In this document: piece by piece, positions 25,632 through 33,799 of the stretch
Numbering within the stretch: position 1 is the stretch's first letter
Layout of the letters: the number at the start of each line of letters is the position of its first letter
Source: Anaerostipes caccae L1-92
GTDB lineage: Bacteria; Bacillota; Clostridia; Lachnospirales; Lachnospiraceae
Length of the DNA stretch: 64,000 bases
Direction of reading: 5' to 3'
NCBI RefSeq assembly: GCF_014467075.1
Contig: NZ_AP023027.1
Coordinates: 1,201,001 to 1,265,000 of the forward strand
Notes under the pieces: generated by a model
What the model saw: only the letters and a program-made list of their open reading frames with translations
Database searches by the model: none
What the model was told of the DNA's origin: nothing
Position numbers and translations under genes: made by a program

Positions 25632-26304
25632 AAAAGAATTTCTGGACCAACTGGCATATTTGCTTCAGGACATTGCGCCGGAAGAACGGGATGATGCAAT
25701 TGGATATTATGTGGATTATTTTGAGGAGGCGGGACCGGAACGTGAGCAGCAGGTGATCGAGGAATTGGGGAGCCCTGAAAAAATCGCCGCCATGATCCGG
25801 GATTCACTGAACGGTACGACCGGAGAAGATGAATATACAGAAAATGGATATCATAACCGGAGATATGATGAAAACACGAAGATGCCAGAGAAAGCAAAGA
25901 AAGAATCGGGCTTTCATTTCAAAGGGAACCGGGACCGGAATCTGATCCTCATTGTTTTGATTGTTGTGGGTACAGTGGTACTGGGGCTTCCTCTGATTGG
26001 TGTGATTGGAGGAACAGCAGTCGGAATTGTCGGTATATTTTTCGGCTTTATATCCGGAGTTGCCGGAATCAGTGTGGGGCTTCTGGCAGGAGGGATCGGT
26101 GTATTCGCTGCCGGAATTGTAAAGATGTTTACGCAGCTTCCCACAGGATTTATGATGTGCGGCGGCGGTTTGATTATGATGGCAGTGGGACTCTTGTTCT
26201 GTGTACTTTTTGTCTGGATCCTCGTAACAGTATTTCCGCCCTTGATCAGAGGAGTCGTAAATCTGATCCGGAGGCTGTTTCATAAAGGGGGAGAAGAAGC
26301 ATGA
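25624..26304 (+). CDS. DUF1700 family membrane protein
   Basis: A 226-residue protein with a soluble N-terminal region of about 100 residues and a hydrophobic C-terminal half of three or four helices rich in glycine. The opening MSKKEFLDQLAYLLQDIAPEERDDAIGYYVDYFEEAG, with IEELGSPEKIAAMIR after it, is diagnostic of DUF1700. GGAGGAG lies inside the end of the PadR gene and sets the ATG at 25624. It overlaps the next gene by four bases. Family function is unknown; it is regularly paired with PadR regulators. Confidence 0.88.
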   Translation: MSKKEFLDQLAYLLQDIAPEERDDAIGYYVDYFEEAGPEREQQVIEELGSPEKIAAMIRDSLNGTTGEDEYTENGYHNRRYDENTKMPEKAKKESGFHFKGNRDRNLILIVLIVVGTVVLGLPLIGVIGGTAVGIVGIFFGFISGVAGISVGLLAGGIGVFAAGIVKMFTQLPTGFMMCGGGLIMMAVGLLFCVLFVWILVTVFPPLIRGVVNLIRRLFHKGGEEA

Positions 26305-27062
26305 AAAAATTTTATAAGGTCTGTCTGATCATCTGTCTGGTATTTACAGTTGCAGGAGCAGGCTGCATTATCGCAGCGGCAGCGATGGGATTTTCCTTTA
26401 CGGATACTTATCACTATGTGAGAGATAAAGTAAATGGCTACTCAGGCAAATATGAAGACGAAGAGGCAGAGCGGCTGGAATTTCCGAAAGACAAAGTAAA
26501 GAAGATAACAATAAAGGTAGGCAGCAGGGATCTGTCCATTGTCAGAGGAGAAGGAAGTCAGATCGTGCTCACTACAAAAGGAAGCCGCAAACTGTTTCAA
26601 TCTCAGCTAAACGAGGGCCTCAATGAACTGACGATCCGGTCAAAATCTTCGGTTCACCGTCCCTTTTTCTTTGATTATGGATATGAACAGGCAATTTTGA
26701 GCATACCAAAAGATGTAAACCTGGATGATTTCAGTCTGGATGTGGGGAGCGGAGATTTTGTATCAGAGGAATTGAAATCCAAAAGAATGAGGATTCAGTG
26801 CGGAAGTGGAGACATCAAATTGTCCGGAATCAAGTCTGATAATATTGATATTCAGTGCGGAAGCGGGAATATAGAGGCGGACATATGGGACAGCAGGGTT
26901 AATTACAGGTATAATATTAATGTGGGAAGTGGAGACGTAGTCTTTGACGGACACGAACTGGAACACAGCAATAAAGAAGGAACCTGGGGTAATGGGACCA
27001 AATTTATTGATGTTCAATGCGGAAGCGGAGACATTAACATAGACTTTTTGAACAATATATAA
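26301..27062 (+). CDS. DUF4097 family membrane-anchored beta-repeat protein
   Basis: A 253-residue protein with one N-terminal membrane helix (about residues 7-27) and an outer domain built of repeated beta strands. The second half contains five spaced copies of a (V/Q)(G/C)GSG(D/N) motif: VGSGDF, QCGSGDI, QCGSGNI, VGSGDV and QCGSGDI, as in DUF4097 (DUF4098) putative adhesin-like solenoids. The three Cys-containing copies are unusual for an exported region. It starts four bases inside DUF1700 and is followed 14 bases later by PspC. Function is unknown. Confidence 0.82.
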   Translation: MKKFYKVCLIICLVFTVAGAGCIIAAAAMGFSFTDTYHYVRDKVNGYSGKYEDEEAERLEFPKDKVKKITIKVGSRDLSIVRGEGSQIVLTTKGSRKLFQSQLNEGLNELTIRSKSSVHRPFFFDYGYEQAILSIPKDVNLDDFSLDVGSGDFVSEELKSKRMRIQCGSGDIKLSGIKSDNIDIQCGSGNIEADIWDSRVNYRYNINVGSGDVVFDGHELEHSNKEGTWGNGTKFIDVQCGSGDINIDFLNNI

Positions 27063-27075
27063 GGAGGAGATTTTC

Positions 27076-27264
27076 ATGAGCAGTAAACGATTATATAAAT
27101 CAAGAGAGGACAAAATGGTCTGCGGCGTCTGTGGAGGAATCGCAGAATATTTCGATGTGGACCCGACCTTGGTACGATTGGGCGCCGTACTGCTGGGATG
27201 TTCAGGAACCGGAATCTTGGTTTACATTGTGGCGGCAGTCATCATACCAGAGAGAAGGTATTAA
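27076..27264 (+). CDS. PspC domain protein
   Basis: A 62-residue protein that is a single PspC domain. KSREDKMVCGVCGGIAEYFDVDPTLVRLGAVLL followed by a hydrophobic helix GTGILVYIVAAVIIPE is the standard pattern. In other bacteria PspC responds to envelope damage. Here it closes the PadR-DUF1700-DUF4097 operon, with AAGGAGG ahead of the start. Confidence 0.92.
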   Translation: MSSKRLYKSREDKMVCGVCGGIAEYFDVDPTLVRLGAVLLGCSGTGILVYIVAAVIIPERRY

Positions 27265-27273
27265 AAATAGTAA

Positions 27274-27303
27274 TTGCATCCGTTGTCAAAGCTATGATAT
27301 AAT
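27274..27303 (+). promoter_or_regulatory. Probable promoter ahead of putP
   Basis: TTGCAT (27274-27279), 18-base spacer, TATAAT (27298-27303). The hairpin at 27315 lies between this promoter and the gene. Confidence 0.5.
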
Positions 27304-27314
27304 ATTATCCGAAA

Positions 27315-27345
27315 AAGACCAAGTCAAAAGGCTTGGTCTTATATT
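27315..27345 (+). terminator. Hairpin between promoter and putP (terminator or attenuator)
   Basis: AAGACCAAG pairs with CTTGGTCTT (9 bp) around an 8-base loop, followed by ATATTTT. It could end the PspC operon, but its place just after a good -10 element would make it an attenuator for the symporter gene. Confidence 0.6.
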
Positions 27346-27366
27346 TTGACAAAGAGGAGAAATCAT

Positions 27367-28884
27367 ATGAAAACACCAATTTTGATCGCCATGATTGCCT
27401 ACATGGCAATGGTTGTGTACATCGGAGTGATTTACAGCAAGAAGAATAAGACTTCTGAAGACTATTTTCTGGGAGGAAGAGGACTCGGTCCCTGGGTTAC
27501 GGCAATGAGCGCCGAGGCTTCTGACATGAGCAGCTGGCTGTTGATGGGACTTCCGGGACTGGCTTATGCATCCGGCTTCAGCCAGGCGGGATGGACTGCC
27601 ATCGGCCTGATCTTAGGAACCTATTTGAACTGGAAGATCGTTGCAAAACGTCTGCGCCGCTATACGGAAGTTTCCAACAACTCTATCACGGTTCCCGACT
27701 TTTTCAGCAACCGATTCAAAGATGAGAAGAAGATCTTAATGTTTGTCTCATCCATCATGATCCTGATCTGTTTTACGGTCTATACAGCGTCCGGATTTGC
27801 TGCCTGCGGAACTCTGTTTAACTCAGTATTCGGGCTCAATTACCAGGCAAGTATGATCGCCTGCGCGGCAGTTATCGTTATCTATACATCGATCGGCGGA
27901 TTCCTTGCCGCCAGCACCACAGACCTGATCCAGGGGCTTTTAATGTCCTTTGCGATCGTCACAGTCCTGATCGTGGGTGTCGCGGCTGTGGGCGGCGTTG
28001 GAAATATTGTAGAACACGGAAAGACTATGGAAGGCTTCTTTGATGTTATGAAATATCATGATCCGGCCACCGGACATGCAGTATCCCAAGGCATAATCCC
28101 CATCCTTTCAGGGCTTGCATGGGGACTCGGATACTTCGGTGTCCCGCATATCCTTGTACGTTTTATGGCCATCAAGAACGTTAATGAGATCAAAAAATCC
28201 AGAAGGATCGCTATGGTTTGGGTATTGATTTCACTGACGGTAGCTGTGTGCATCGGATTTACCGGAGCGGCTCTTTATCCGAACGTAGCGGAGCTTGCAG
28301 GCAGCGGAAATCAGAGAATTTTTATCTATATGACAATGCACCTGTTTAAGGGAATTATTCCTTTGCTCTTTGCGGGTATTATCTTGTCAGGAATTCTGGC
28401 AGCGACCATGAGTACATCAGACTCCCAGCTGTTGATTGCTTCTTCCTGTGTATCGAAAAATATGTATGAGGGATTCTTTAAAAGAAAAGCATCTGAGAAA
28501 AAAATCCTGATTATTTCCAGGGTTACTACGGTCGTCATCGCTGCCATCGGAGTTATCATTGCACTGGATGAAAACAGCTCTGTATTTAAGCTGGTGGAAA
28601 ATGCCTGGGCAGGATTTGGCGGAGCGTTTGGCCCGCTGATCTTATTTGCTCTGTTCTGGAAGCGGACCAATTTAAAGGGTGCAGTTGCAGGAATGGTCAG
28701 CGGCGGTGTCATCGCCCTTGTCTGGCCGTATACGTTTGCGAAGCTGGGCGGAATTTTTGAGATTTACTGTCTGCTGCCTGCATTTATCGTGTCTTCTCTG
28801 CTGATCATCGTTGTCAGTCTCCTGACAGAAGAACCGACCAAAGAAATGCAGGAAGAATTTGAAGAAGCAAGAAAGCCTCTTTAA
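27367..28884 (+). CDS. putP: Sodium/proline symporter
   Basis: A 505-residue member of the sodium:solute symporter family with about thirteen membrane helices. Features of the PutP branch include the N-terminal SEDYFLGGRGLGPWVTAMSAEASDMSSWLLMGLPG (sodium and substrate site), the ASTTDLIQG segment and the late STSDSQLLIASS. It imports proline with sodium. AGAGGAG precedes the ATG at 27367; the frame opens 21 bases earlier but without a ribosome site. It is a monocistronic unit before the ferritin gene. Confidence 0.9.
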   Translation: MKTPILIAMIAYMAMVVYIGVIYSKKNKTSEDYFLGGRGLGPWVTAMSAEASDMSSWLLMGLPGLAYASGFSQAGWTAIGLILGTYLNWKIVAKRLRRYTEVSNNSITVPDFFSNRFKDEKKILMFVSSIMILICFTVYTASGFAACGTLFNSVFGLNYQASMIACAAVIVIYTSIGGFLAASTTDLIQGLLMSFAIVTVLIVGVAAVGGVGNIVEHGKTMEGFFDVMKYHDPATGHAVSQGIIPILSGLAWGLGYFGVPHILVRFMAIKNVNEIKKSRRIAMVWVLISLTVAVCIGFTGAALYPNVAELAGSGNQRIFIYMTMHLFKGIIPLLFAGIILSGILAATMSTSDSQLLIASSCVSKNMYEGFFKRKASEKKILIISRVTTVVIAAIGVIIALDENSSVFKLVENAWAGFGGAFGPLILFALFWKRTNLKGAVAGMVSGGVIALVWPYTFAKLGGIFEIYCLLPAFIVSSLLIIVVSLLTEEPTKEMQEEFEEARKPL

Positions 28885-28950
28885 AGTTTGAAATTTATGC
28901 GTTATGATATGGATATGGTAAGTTTTACATAAAGAAAGGGGAAGCACAGT

Positions 28951-29466
28951 ATGTTAAATGAAAAAGTAGCAGAATTGATGAACGATCAGATCAATAAGGA
29001 GTTTTATTCTTCCTATCTGTATTTAGATATGTCCAACTACTATGTGGACAAAAATCTGGACGGATTTGCCAACTGGTTTAAGATTCAGGCACAGGAAGAG
29101 AGGGATCATGCCATTTTATTTATGGAGTATCTCCAGGCAAATAACTGCAGAGTAACACTGGAGGCAGTGGCAAAACCCGACAAGAGCTTTGAAGAACCGG
29201 CAGACCCATTGAAAGCGGCATTGGAGCATGAGCAGTATGTTACTTCTCTGATCAACAATATCTATGATGCGGCATATCAGTGCAAGGACTTCAGGAGTAT
29301 GCAGTTCCTGGACTGGTTTGTGAAAGAGCAGATGGAAGAGGAAAACAATACGGATTCCCTCGTTCAAAAATTTGAAATGTTTGGGACTGATCCGAAAGGC
29401 TTATATATGCTGGACGCAGAGCTTCAGGCAAGAGTCTATGCTGCTCCGTCACTGACGGTATTATAA
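28951..29466 (+). CDS. Non-haem ferritin
   Basis: A 171-residue four-helix ferritin. Ferroxidase ligands are in place: Glu near residue 17 (INKEFYSSYLYL), Glu and His near 50-53 (AQEERDHAILF), Glu near 94 (EHEQYVTSL) and Gln near 127 (KEQMEEENN). It stores iron as ferric mineral in a 24-mer and protects against oxygen. GAAAGGGGAAG precedes the ATG. Its place near feoAB and a DtxR-type regulator fits shared iron control, although a direct operator was not found. A terminator follows. Confidence 0.93.
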   Translation: MLNEKVAELMNDQINKEFYSSYLYLDMSNYYVDKNLDGFANWFKIQAQEERDHAILFMEYLQANNCRVTLEAVAKPDKSFEEPADPLKAALEHEQYVTSLINNIYDAAYQCKDFRSMQFLDWFVKEQMEEENNTDSLVQKFEMFGTDPKGLYMLDAELQARVYAAPSLTVL

Positions 29467-29483
29467 TTTCATAAAATTTTCCG

Positions 29484-29515
29484 GGATTGCCTTCTTTTTA
29501 GGCAATCCTTTTTTT
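29484..29515 (+). terminator. Terminator after ferritin
   Basis: GGATTGCC/GGCAATCC, 8-bp stem, then seven T. Confidence 0.88.
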
Positions 29516-29559
29516 GGCGTTCATGACTCTGATCTCATAATATAAATAAAAGCTGTTCT

Positions 29560-29587
29560 GCACATTCTATGGATGTTCACATAAACT
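29560..29587 (+). promoter_or_regulatory. Sigma-E-like promoter of cotJABC
   Basis: GCACATT (29560-29566) matches six of seven positions of the sigma-E -35, and CATAAACT (29580-29587) matches all but one position of CATACANT, with a 13-base spacer. Expected start near 29595, ahead of AAAGGAG. This fits mother-cell expression of cotJ as in Bacillus. Confidence 0.65.
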
Positions 29588-29618
29588 GATATTATCAGAA
29601 TTGAAAGGAGATAATTCG

Positions 29619-29885
29619 TTGGAAAAATACAATCAGCAGAGATGCTCATGCGGACAGCCGGCACCATATGAGATGGACCGAACGTGCGGCTATAATTCAA
29701 AAATGAAAAGAAATGGTAATTACGGTCACCACCATGACGGCGTGGATTCCATGGCACTCGCAATGGCATATGTGCCGTGGCAGCATTGGGATCAGATCTA
29801 TTGTCCTGAAGAGGGATTGGCATGCGGTACCATTTTCCCGGAACTTAACAAACCATTTTATGGGAAAGCGGGGTGCAGACGATGA
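29619..29885 (+). CDS. cotJA: Spore coat protein CotJA
   Basis: An 88-residue protein with the CotJA pattern in its second half: AMAYVPWQHWDQIYCPEEGLACGTIFPELNKPFYG. The first half is Cys-, His- and Tyr-rich. The start is TTG at 29619, eight bases after AAAGGAG (29604-29610); no ATG is available without losing the N-terminus. It overlaps cotJB by four bases. It forms part of the inner spore coat with CotJB and the manganese catalase CotJC. Confidence 0.88.
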   Translation: MEKYNQQRCSCGQPAPYEMDRTCGYNSKMKRNGNYGHHHDGVDSMALAMAYVPWQHWDQIYCPEEGLACGTIFPELNKPFYGKAGCRR

Positions 29886-30142
29886 ATAAATATGATCAGG
29901 AAAAATTATTGAGATATATTGATGCAGTCAGCTTTGCCTTGATCGATACGACACTGTACCTGGATACCCATCCGGATGACCAGGAGGCAATCAGTCACTT
30001 TAATCAGTACCAGTGTGCCAGAAATAAGGCTGTTAAAGAGTATTCCCAATACTTTGAGCCATTAACCATTGATTCTGCAGAGATCACTGACACATTCACC
30101 TGGGCAACCACAAAATGGCCTTGGCAGAAGGAGGGATGTTAG
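29882..30142 (+). CDS. cotJB: Spore coat protein CotJB
   Basis: An 86-residue acidic protein matching CotJB: LLRYIDAVSFALIDTTLYLDTHPDDQEAI, then HFNQYQCARNKAVKEYSQYFEPL and a C-terminal WPWQKEGC. The ATG at 29882 overlaps the end of cotJA (ATGA). CotJB is required with its partners for coat assembly; no enzymatic motif is present. Confidence 0.9.
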   Translation: MNKYDQEKLLRYIDAVSFALIDTTLYLDTHPDDQEAISHFNQYQCARNKAVKEYSQYFEPLTIDSAEITDTFTWATTKWPWQKEGC

Positions 30143-30145
30143 ACT

Positions 30146-30751
30146 ATGTGGAATTATGAGAAACGTTTGGAATATAAAGTCAACATCAAAAAATGTGATC
30201 CGATGCTTGCGAAAGTCATCATCACTCAATACGGCGGACCGAACGGTGAGCTGGGCGCATCCATGAGATATCTTTCACAGAGATTTGCGATGCCGTATAA
30301 AGAAGTATGCGGCGTGCTAACAGATGTTGGAACAGAAGAACTTGCCCATCTGGAAATGGTTTGTTCTATTGTTCATCAGCTCACACGTGATTTGACTCCT
30401 GAACAAATTCAGGCGGCTGGGTTTGACCAGTACTATGTCGATCATACAACCGGTGTTTGGCCTCAGGCAGCCAGCGGAGAACCTTTTAAAGCAGATTTCT
30501 TCCAGTCTGTCGGAGATCCGATCACCGATTTGAATGAAGATTTGGCAGCTGAGCAGAAAGCCAGAACGACGTATGACAACCTGCTTCGTTTGATTAAAGA
30601 CCCGGATGTCAGAGATCCGATCGCTTTCCTGAGAGAACGGGAAATCGTGCATTATCAGAGATTCGGTGAGGCCCTGAGAAGAGTACAGGATCATCTCGAT
30701 TCTAAAAACTTCTATGCTTTCAACCCGGCTTTCGACTGTAAAACAAAATAA
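30146..30751 (+). CDS. cotJC: Manganese catalase/coat protein CotJC
   Basis: A 201-residue ferritin-like protein of the manganese catalase family. The N-terminal KRLEYKVNIKKCDP and the helices carrying Glu and His ligands (VGTEELAHLEMVCSIVHQLT, and EREIVHYQRFGEAL near residue 170) are typical. It should break down hydrogen peroxide at the spore coat. It follows cotJB by three bases and is closed by a terminator shared with the convergent DtxR-type gene. Confidence 0.92.
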   Translation: MWNYEKRLEYKVNIKKCDPMLAKVIITQYGGPNGELGASMRYLSQRFAMPYKEVCGVLTDVGTEELAHLEMVCSIVHQLTRDLTPEQIQAAGFDQYYVDHTTGVWPQAASGEPFKADFFQSVGDPITDLNEDLAAEQKARTTYDNLLRLIKDPDVRDPIAFLREREIVHYQRFGEALRRVQDHLDSKNFYAFNPAFDCKTK

Positions 30752-30768
30752 TACGCAGTTTTCTCGTT

Positions 30769-31221
30769 TTAAACGGCAGGACCTTTGTTCTGCCGTTTTT
30801 CTTTTTCGTGGATTTTTAGAAAATTTTCTATATTATAAATGGTCTTTTCATTTATAAAGTGTTCAATTTTTTCCACCTGTTCCAGTTCGTCTTCACTTTC
30901 ATTGATCATGCACAGAAAACGGTTCAGGATATCATGCCGGAATAAAAGATAATCCCCGGCTTTTCTGCCTTTGTCGGTGAGCCGGATATATCCGTATTTT
31001 TCAGATAAGAGATATCCCAGATCCTTTAAATTTTTTACCATTTTTGAAGCAGAGGAAGGCTTGACATGGAGCATGTGGGCCAGCTGGTTTACCCTGACGA
31101 CTTGTTCTGTCAGGAGCAGGCGGCAGATCATTTCCAGATAATCTTCCATGGAGGCCGTCATATTGTGGGCTTCTCCGTTCTGATACCCTTTCAGTGTATA
31201 AAATCCTTCTCTTTTTTCCAT
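30769..31221 (-). CDS. DtxR/MntR-type metal-dependent regulator
   Basis: A 150-residue metalloregulator without the C-terminal SH3-like domain, as in MntR. The winged helix is SMEDYLEMICRLL, then VRVNQLAHMLHVKPSSASKMVKNLKDLGYL and YGYIRLTDKG; the dimerisation and metal-binding helices follow (FRHDILNRFL and VEKIEHFI). It probably represses the divergent feoAB genes when iron or manganese is sufficient. AAAAGGAAG precedes the ATG at 31221. Whether iron or manganese is the natural effector cannot be decided here; divergence from feoAB favours iron. Confidence 0.85.
   Translation of the reverse strand: MEKREGFYTLKGYQNGEAHNMTASMEDYLEMICRLLLTEQVVRVNQLAHMLHVKPSSASKMVKNLKDLGYLLSEKYGYIRLTDKGRKAGDYLLFRHDILNRFLCMINESEDELEQVEKIEHFINEKTIYNIENFLKIHEKEKRQNKGPAV
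30771..30803. terminator. Convergent terminator between cotJC and the DtxR gene
   Basis: AAACGGCAG/CTGCCGTTT stem (9 bp) then TTCTTTTT on the plus strand. The 3' end of the minus-strand gene (30769) falls at the foot of the hairpin. Confidence 0.8.
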
Positions 31222-31267
31222 GAGCCGCTTCCTTTTCCTAAAAATATTGTAACGCTTTCTTTTGTCC

Positions 31268-31287
31268 CTCAATATAATAGCATTGAG
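31268..31287. promoter_or_regulatory. Candidate operator over the feoAB -10 element
   Basis: Inverted repeat CTCAAT (31268-31273) and ATTGAG (31282-31287) frames TATAAT at 31273-31278. A second imperfect repeat, CCTAAT-AGAT-ATTAAGG (31305-31321), overlaps the ribosome site. Either could bind the divergent DtxR-type protein; neither matches a textbook DtxR box. Confidence 0.4.
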
Positions 31288-31334
31288 AAATAAAGTTTCC
31301 CTATCCTAATAGATATTAAGGAGTGAATCATTTT

Positions 31335-31568
31335 ATGAGTCAGAATTGCAGTTTAAATGAATTAAATCCGGGTGAAACGGCAGTGGTAAAAGAACTTAAA
31401 ACCAGGGGGAGCATCCGCAGGAGGCTTCTGGACATTGGACTGGTGAAGGACACGAAGATAGAATGCGTCGGGAAGAGCCCGGCAGGAGACCCGGCGGCTT
31501 TTTTGATCAGAGGTGCGGTAATCGCGATACGTTCTGAAGATATGAAAGATATTGTAGTGAGAATTTAA
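31335..31568 (+). CDS. feoA: Ferrous iron transport protein A
   Basis: A 77-residue SH3-like cytosolic protein. LNELNPGETAVVKEL, then GSIRRRLLDIGLVKDTKIECVG and FLIRGAVIAIRSEDMKDI, is the normal FeoA order. It assists the FeoB channel. AAGGAG at 31318 sets the ATG at 31335, and the feoB start is 19 bases after its stop. Confidence 0.92.
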   Translation: MSQNCSLNELNPGETAVVKELKTRGSIRRRLLDIGLVKDTKIECVGKSPAGDPAAFLIRGAVIAIRSEDMKDIVVRI

Positions 31569-31587
31569 AACAGGAGGAGACAATGCG

Positions 31588-33726
31588 ATGGGACTGACCA
31601 GTCATTCCACCGGAATGAAATCTGTAGATTCGGGGCTGAACGTAAAAAAGCAGAATTCAAAGGATAAAGTTGTTGCCATAGCGGGGAATCCCAATGTAGG
31701 GAAAAGTACGGTGTTCAACAATTTGACGGGAATGAGACAGCACACAGGGAACTGGCCGGGAAAGACAGTGGCAAATGCACAGGGGTACTGCAGAACAGAG
31801 AATAATTCCTATGTTATGGTCGATATACCCGGGACCTATTCCCTGCTGGCACATTCTGCGGAAGAAGAAGTAGCCAGGAATTTTATTTGTTTTGAAAAAC
31901 CAGATGCGGTCATTGTCGTATGTGATGCCTGCTGTCTGGAGAGAAATCTGAACCTGGTTCTCCAGACTTTAGAGATCACGAACCGGGTAGTCGTCTGTGT
32001 AAACCTGATGGATGAGGCAGAAAAGAAAGGGATTACCATTGATGTCCGGGCAATCTCAGAAAAACTGGGAGTACCGGTGGTTGCAGCGGCTGCCAGAAGC
32101 GGAGAGGGTCTTGCGGAACTGATGCAGGCTGTCGATGCCGTTGCCGACGGCCGGTGGAATCAAAAGCCGTTAAAACCAGAGTATGATTTTTATCTGGAGA
32201 AAGCACTAAAAAGTCTAGAACCAGCGATGAATCAAAAGGTATCAGATAAGTTTCCTGTCAGGTGGTCTGCGCTTATGCTTCTGGAATCAGATCCTGCCCT
32301 GTTGATGGAAATGGAGCAGCAGCTGGGAACCGGGCTCAGGGAAGATCCGGATGTGAATCAGGCTGTTAAAAAAGCAGAGCAGATTCTTTCAGAAGAGGGG
32401 ACAGAGGAGCTTGAAGACAGGATTGTCTCAGGGCTTGTAAAAACAGCTCAGGACATCTGCGGCAATACAGTTTTATTCGGGACAAAAGATTATATCAAAA
32501 GGGACCGGAAGCTGGATGATATTCTGACCAGCAGGAAAACCGGATATCCGGTGATGATCGGACTTTTGGCCGTAGTGCTGTGGGTTACGATCGTTGGAGC
32601 CAACTACCCTTCAGAACTGCTGTCAAAGGCTCTGTTTTGGGCGGAAGACCGCCTTGCAGGGATGTTTCTTAAGGCGGGACTGCCTGCATGGCTTTGCAGT
32701 ATGCTGTTCTCAGGAGTTTACCGGGTTTTAGCTTGGGTCGTATCCGTCATGCTGCCGCCGATGGCGATCTTTTTTCCTCTGTTTACACTTCTGGAAGACG
32801 CCGGCTATCTTCCGAGAGTCGCATATAATCTGGACCGGTCCTTTAAGAGATGCTGTACATGCGGAAAACAGGCACTGACTATGTGTATGGGCTTTGGATG
32901 CAATGCGGCGGGGATCGTCGGGTGCCGGATCATTGATTCGCCCAGGGAAAGGCTGATAGCGATCCTCACAAACTCATTTGTACCATGCAACGGCAGATTT
33001 CCCACTCTGATCCTTATGATTACCCTGTTTTTTGTAGGGACAGGAGACGGACTGCCCGCCTCCATCGGCTCGGCGGTGCTGCTGACGCTGCTGATTCTGC
33101 TGGGTGTATTTATGACCCTTGCAGTTTCAAAATTGCTGTCAAAAACAGTTCTAAAAGGGATGCCGGCATCTTTTACACTGGAACTTCCGCCGTTTCGAAG
33201 GCCTCAGATCGGGAAAGTCATTGTAAGATCAATTTTTGACCGGACTTTATTTGTCCTGGGCCGTGCGGCGGCTGTGGCAGCACCGGCAGGGCTGCTGATC
33301 TGGATTCTGGCCAATGTTTCAATAGGGGGAACAACCCTGCTTTGCGGATTTACAGAGCTGCTGGACCCGTTCGCGAGGATGATCGGGCTGGACGGAGTGA
33401 TTCTTGCTGCATTTATCCTTGGATTTCCGGCCAATGAAATTGTCGTGCCGGTGATGATCATGGCATATTTGTCCCAGGGGATGCTGACAGAACCCGGAAG
33501 TGTGGAGACGATCCGCCAGCTACTGGTACATAATGGCTGGACACAGACGACGGCTCTGTGTATGATGCTGTTTTCCCTGATGCACTGGCCGTGTTCCACG
33601 ACACTCCTCACCATTAAAAAGGAGACAGGAAGCCTCAAGTGGACGCTTGCCGCTTTTCTGCTTCCCACCATAGCAGGCTGTCTGTGCTGCTTTTTCGTAA
33701 AAATGATGTCACAGCTGATCTGTTAA
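31588..33726 (+). CDS. feoB: Ferrous iron transporter B
   Basis: A 712-residue membrane GTPase that imports Fe(II). The N-terminal G domain has G1 GNPNVGKST (about residues 33-41), the Fe-family HTGNWPGKTV switch, G3 DIPGTYSL and G4 NLMD. The C-terminal part has about ten membrane helices, including two Gate motifs (FPLFTLLEDAGYLPRVAY and LGFPANEIVVPV), and a Cys-rich segment RCCTCGKQALTMCMGFGCNAAG that resembles the conserved Fe-path cysteines. About 25 residues precede the G domain, slightly longer than usual. CAGGAGGAG is upstream. Confidence 0.95.
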   Translation: MGLTSHSTGMKSVDSGLNVKKQNSKDKVVAIAGNPNVGKSTVFNNLTGMRQHTGNWPGKTVANAQGYCRTENNSYVMVDIPGTYSLLAHSAEEEVARNFICFEKPDAVIVVCDACCLERNLNLVLQTLEITNRVVVCVNLMDEAEKKGITIDVRAISEKLGVPVVAAAARSGEGLAELMQAVDAVADGRWNQKPLKPEYDFYLEKALKSLEPAMNQKVSDKFPVRWSALMLLESDPALLMEMEQQLGTGLREDPDVNQAVKKAEQILSEEGTEELEDRIVSGLVKTAQDICGNTVLFGTKDYIKRDRKLDDILTSRKTGYPVMIGLLAVVLWVTIVGANYPSELLSKALFWAEDRLAGMFLKAGLPAWLCSMLFSGVYRVLAWVVSVMLPPMAIFFPLFTLLEDAGYLPRVAYNLDRSFKRCCTCGKQALTMCMGFGCNAAGIVGCRIIDSPRERLIAILTNSFVPCNGRFPTLILMITLFFVGTGDGLPASIGSAVLLTLLILLGVFMTLAVSKLLSKTVLKGMPASFTLELPPFRRPQIGKVIVRSIFDRTLFVLGRAAAVAAPAGLLIWILANVSIGGTTLLCGFTELLDPFARMIGLDGVILAAFILGFPANEIVVPVMIMAYLSQGMLTEPGSVETIRQLLVHNGWTQTTALCMMLFSLMHWPCSTTLLTIKKETGSLKWTLAAFLLPTIAGCLCCFFVKMMSQLIC

Positions 33727-33799
33727 AATAAATGCCTGTCTATGTTACAATAAAGATAACAAGGAAAACAAAAGACAATGCAGAAGGAGGGCAGGCAAT

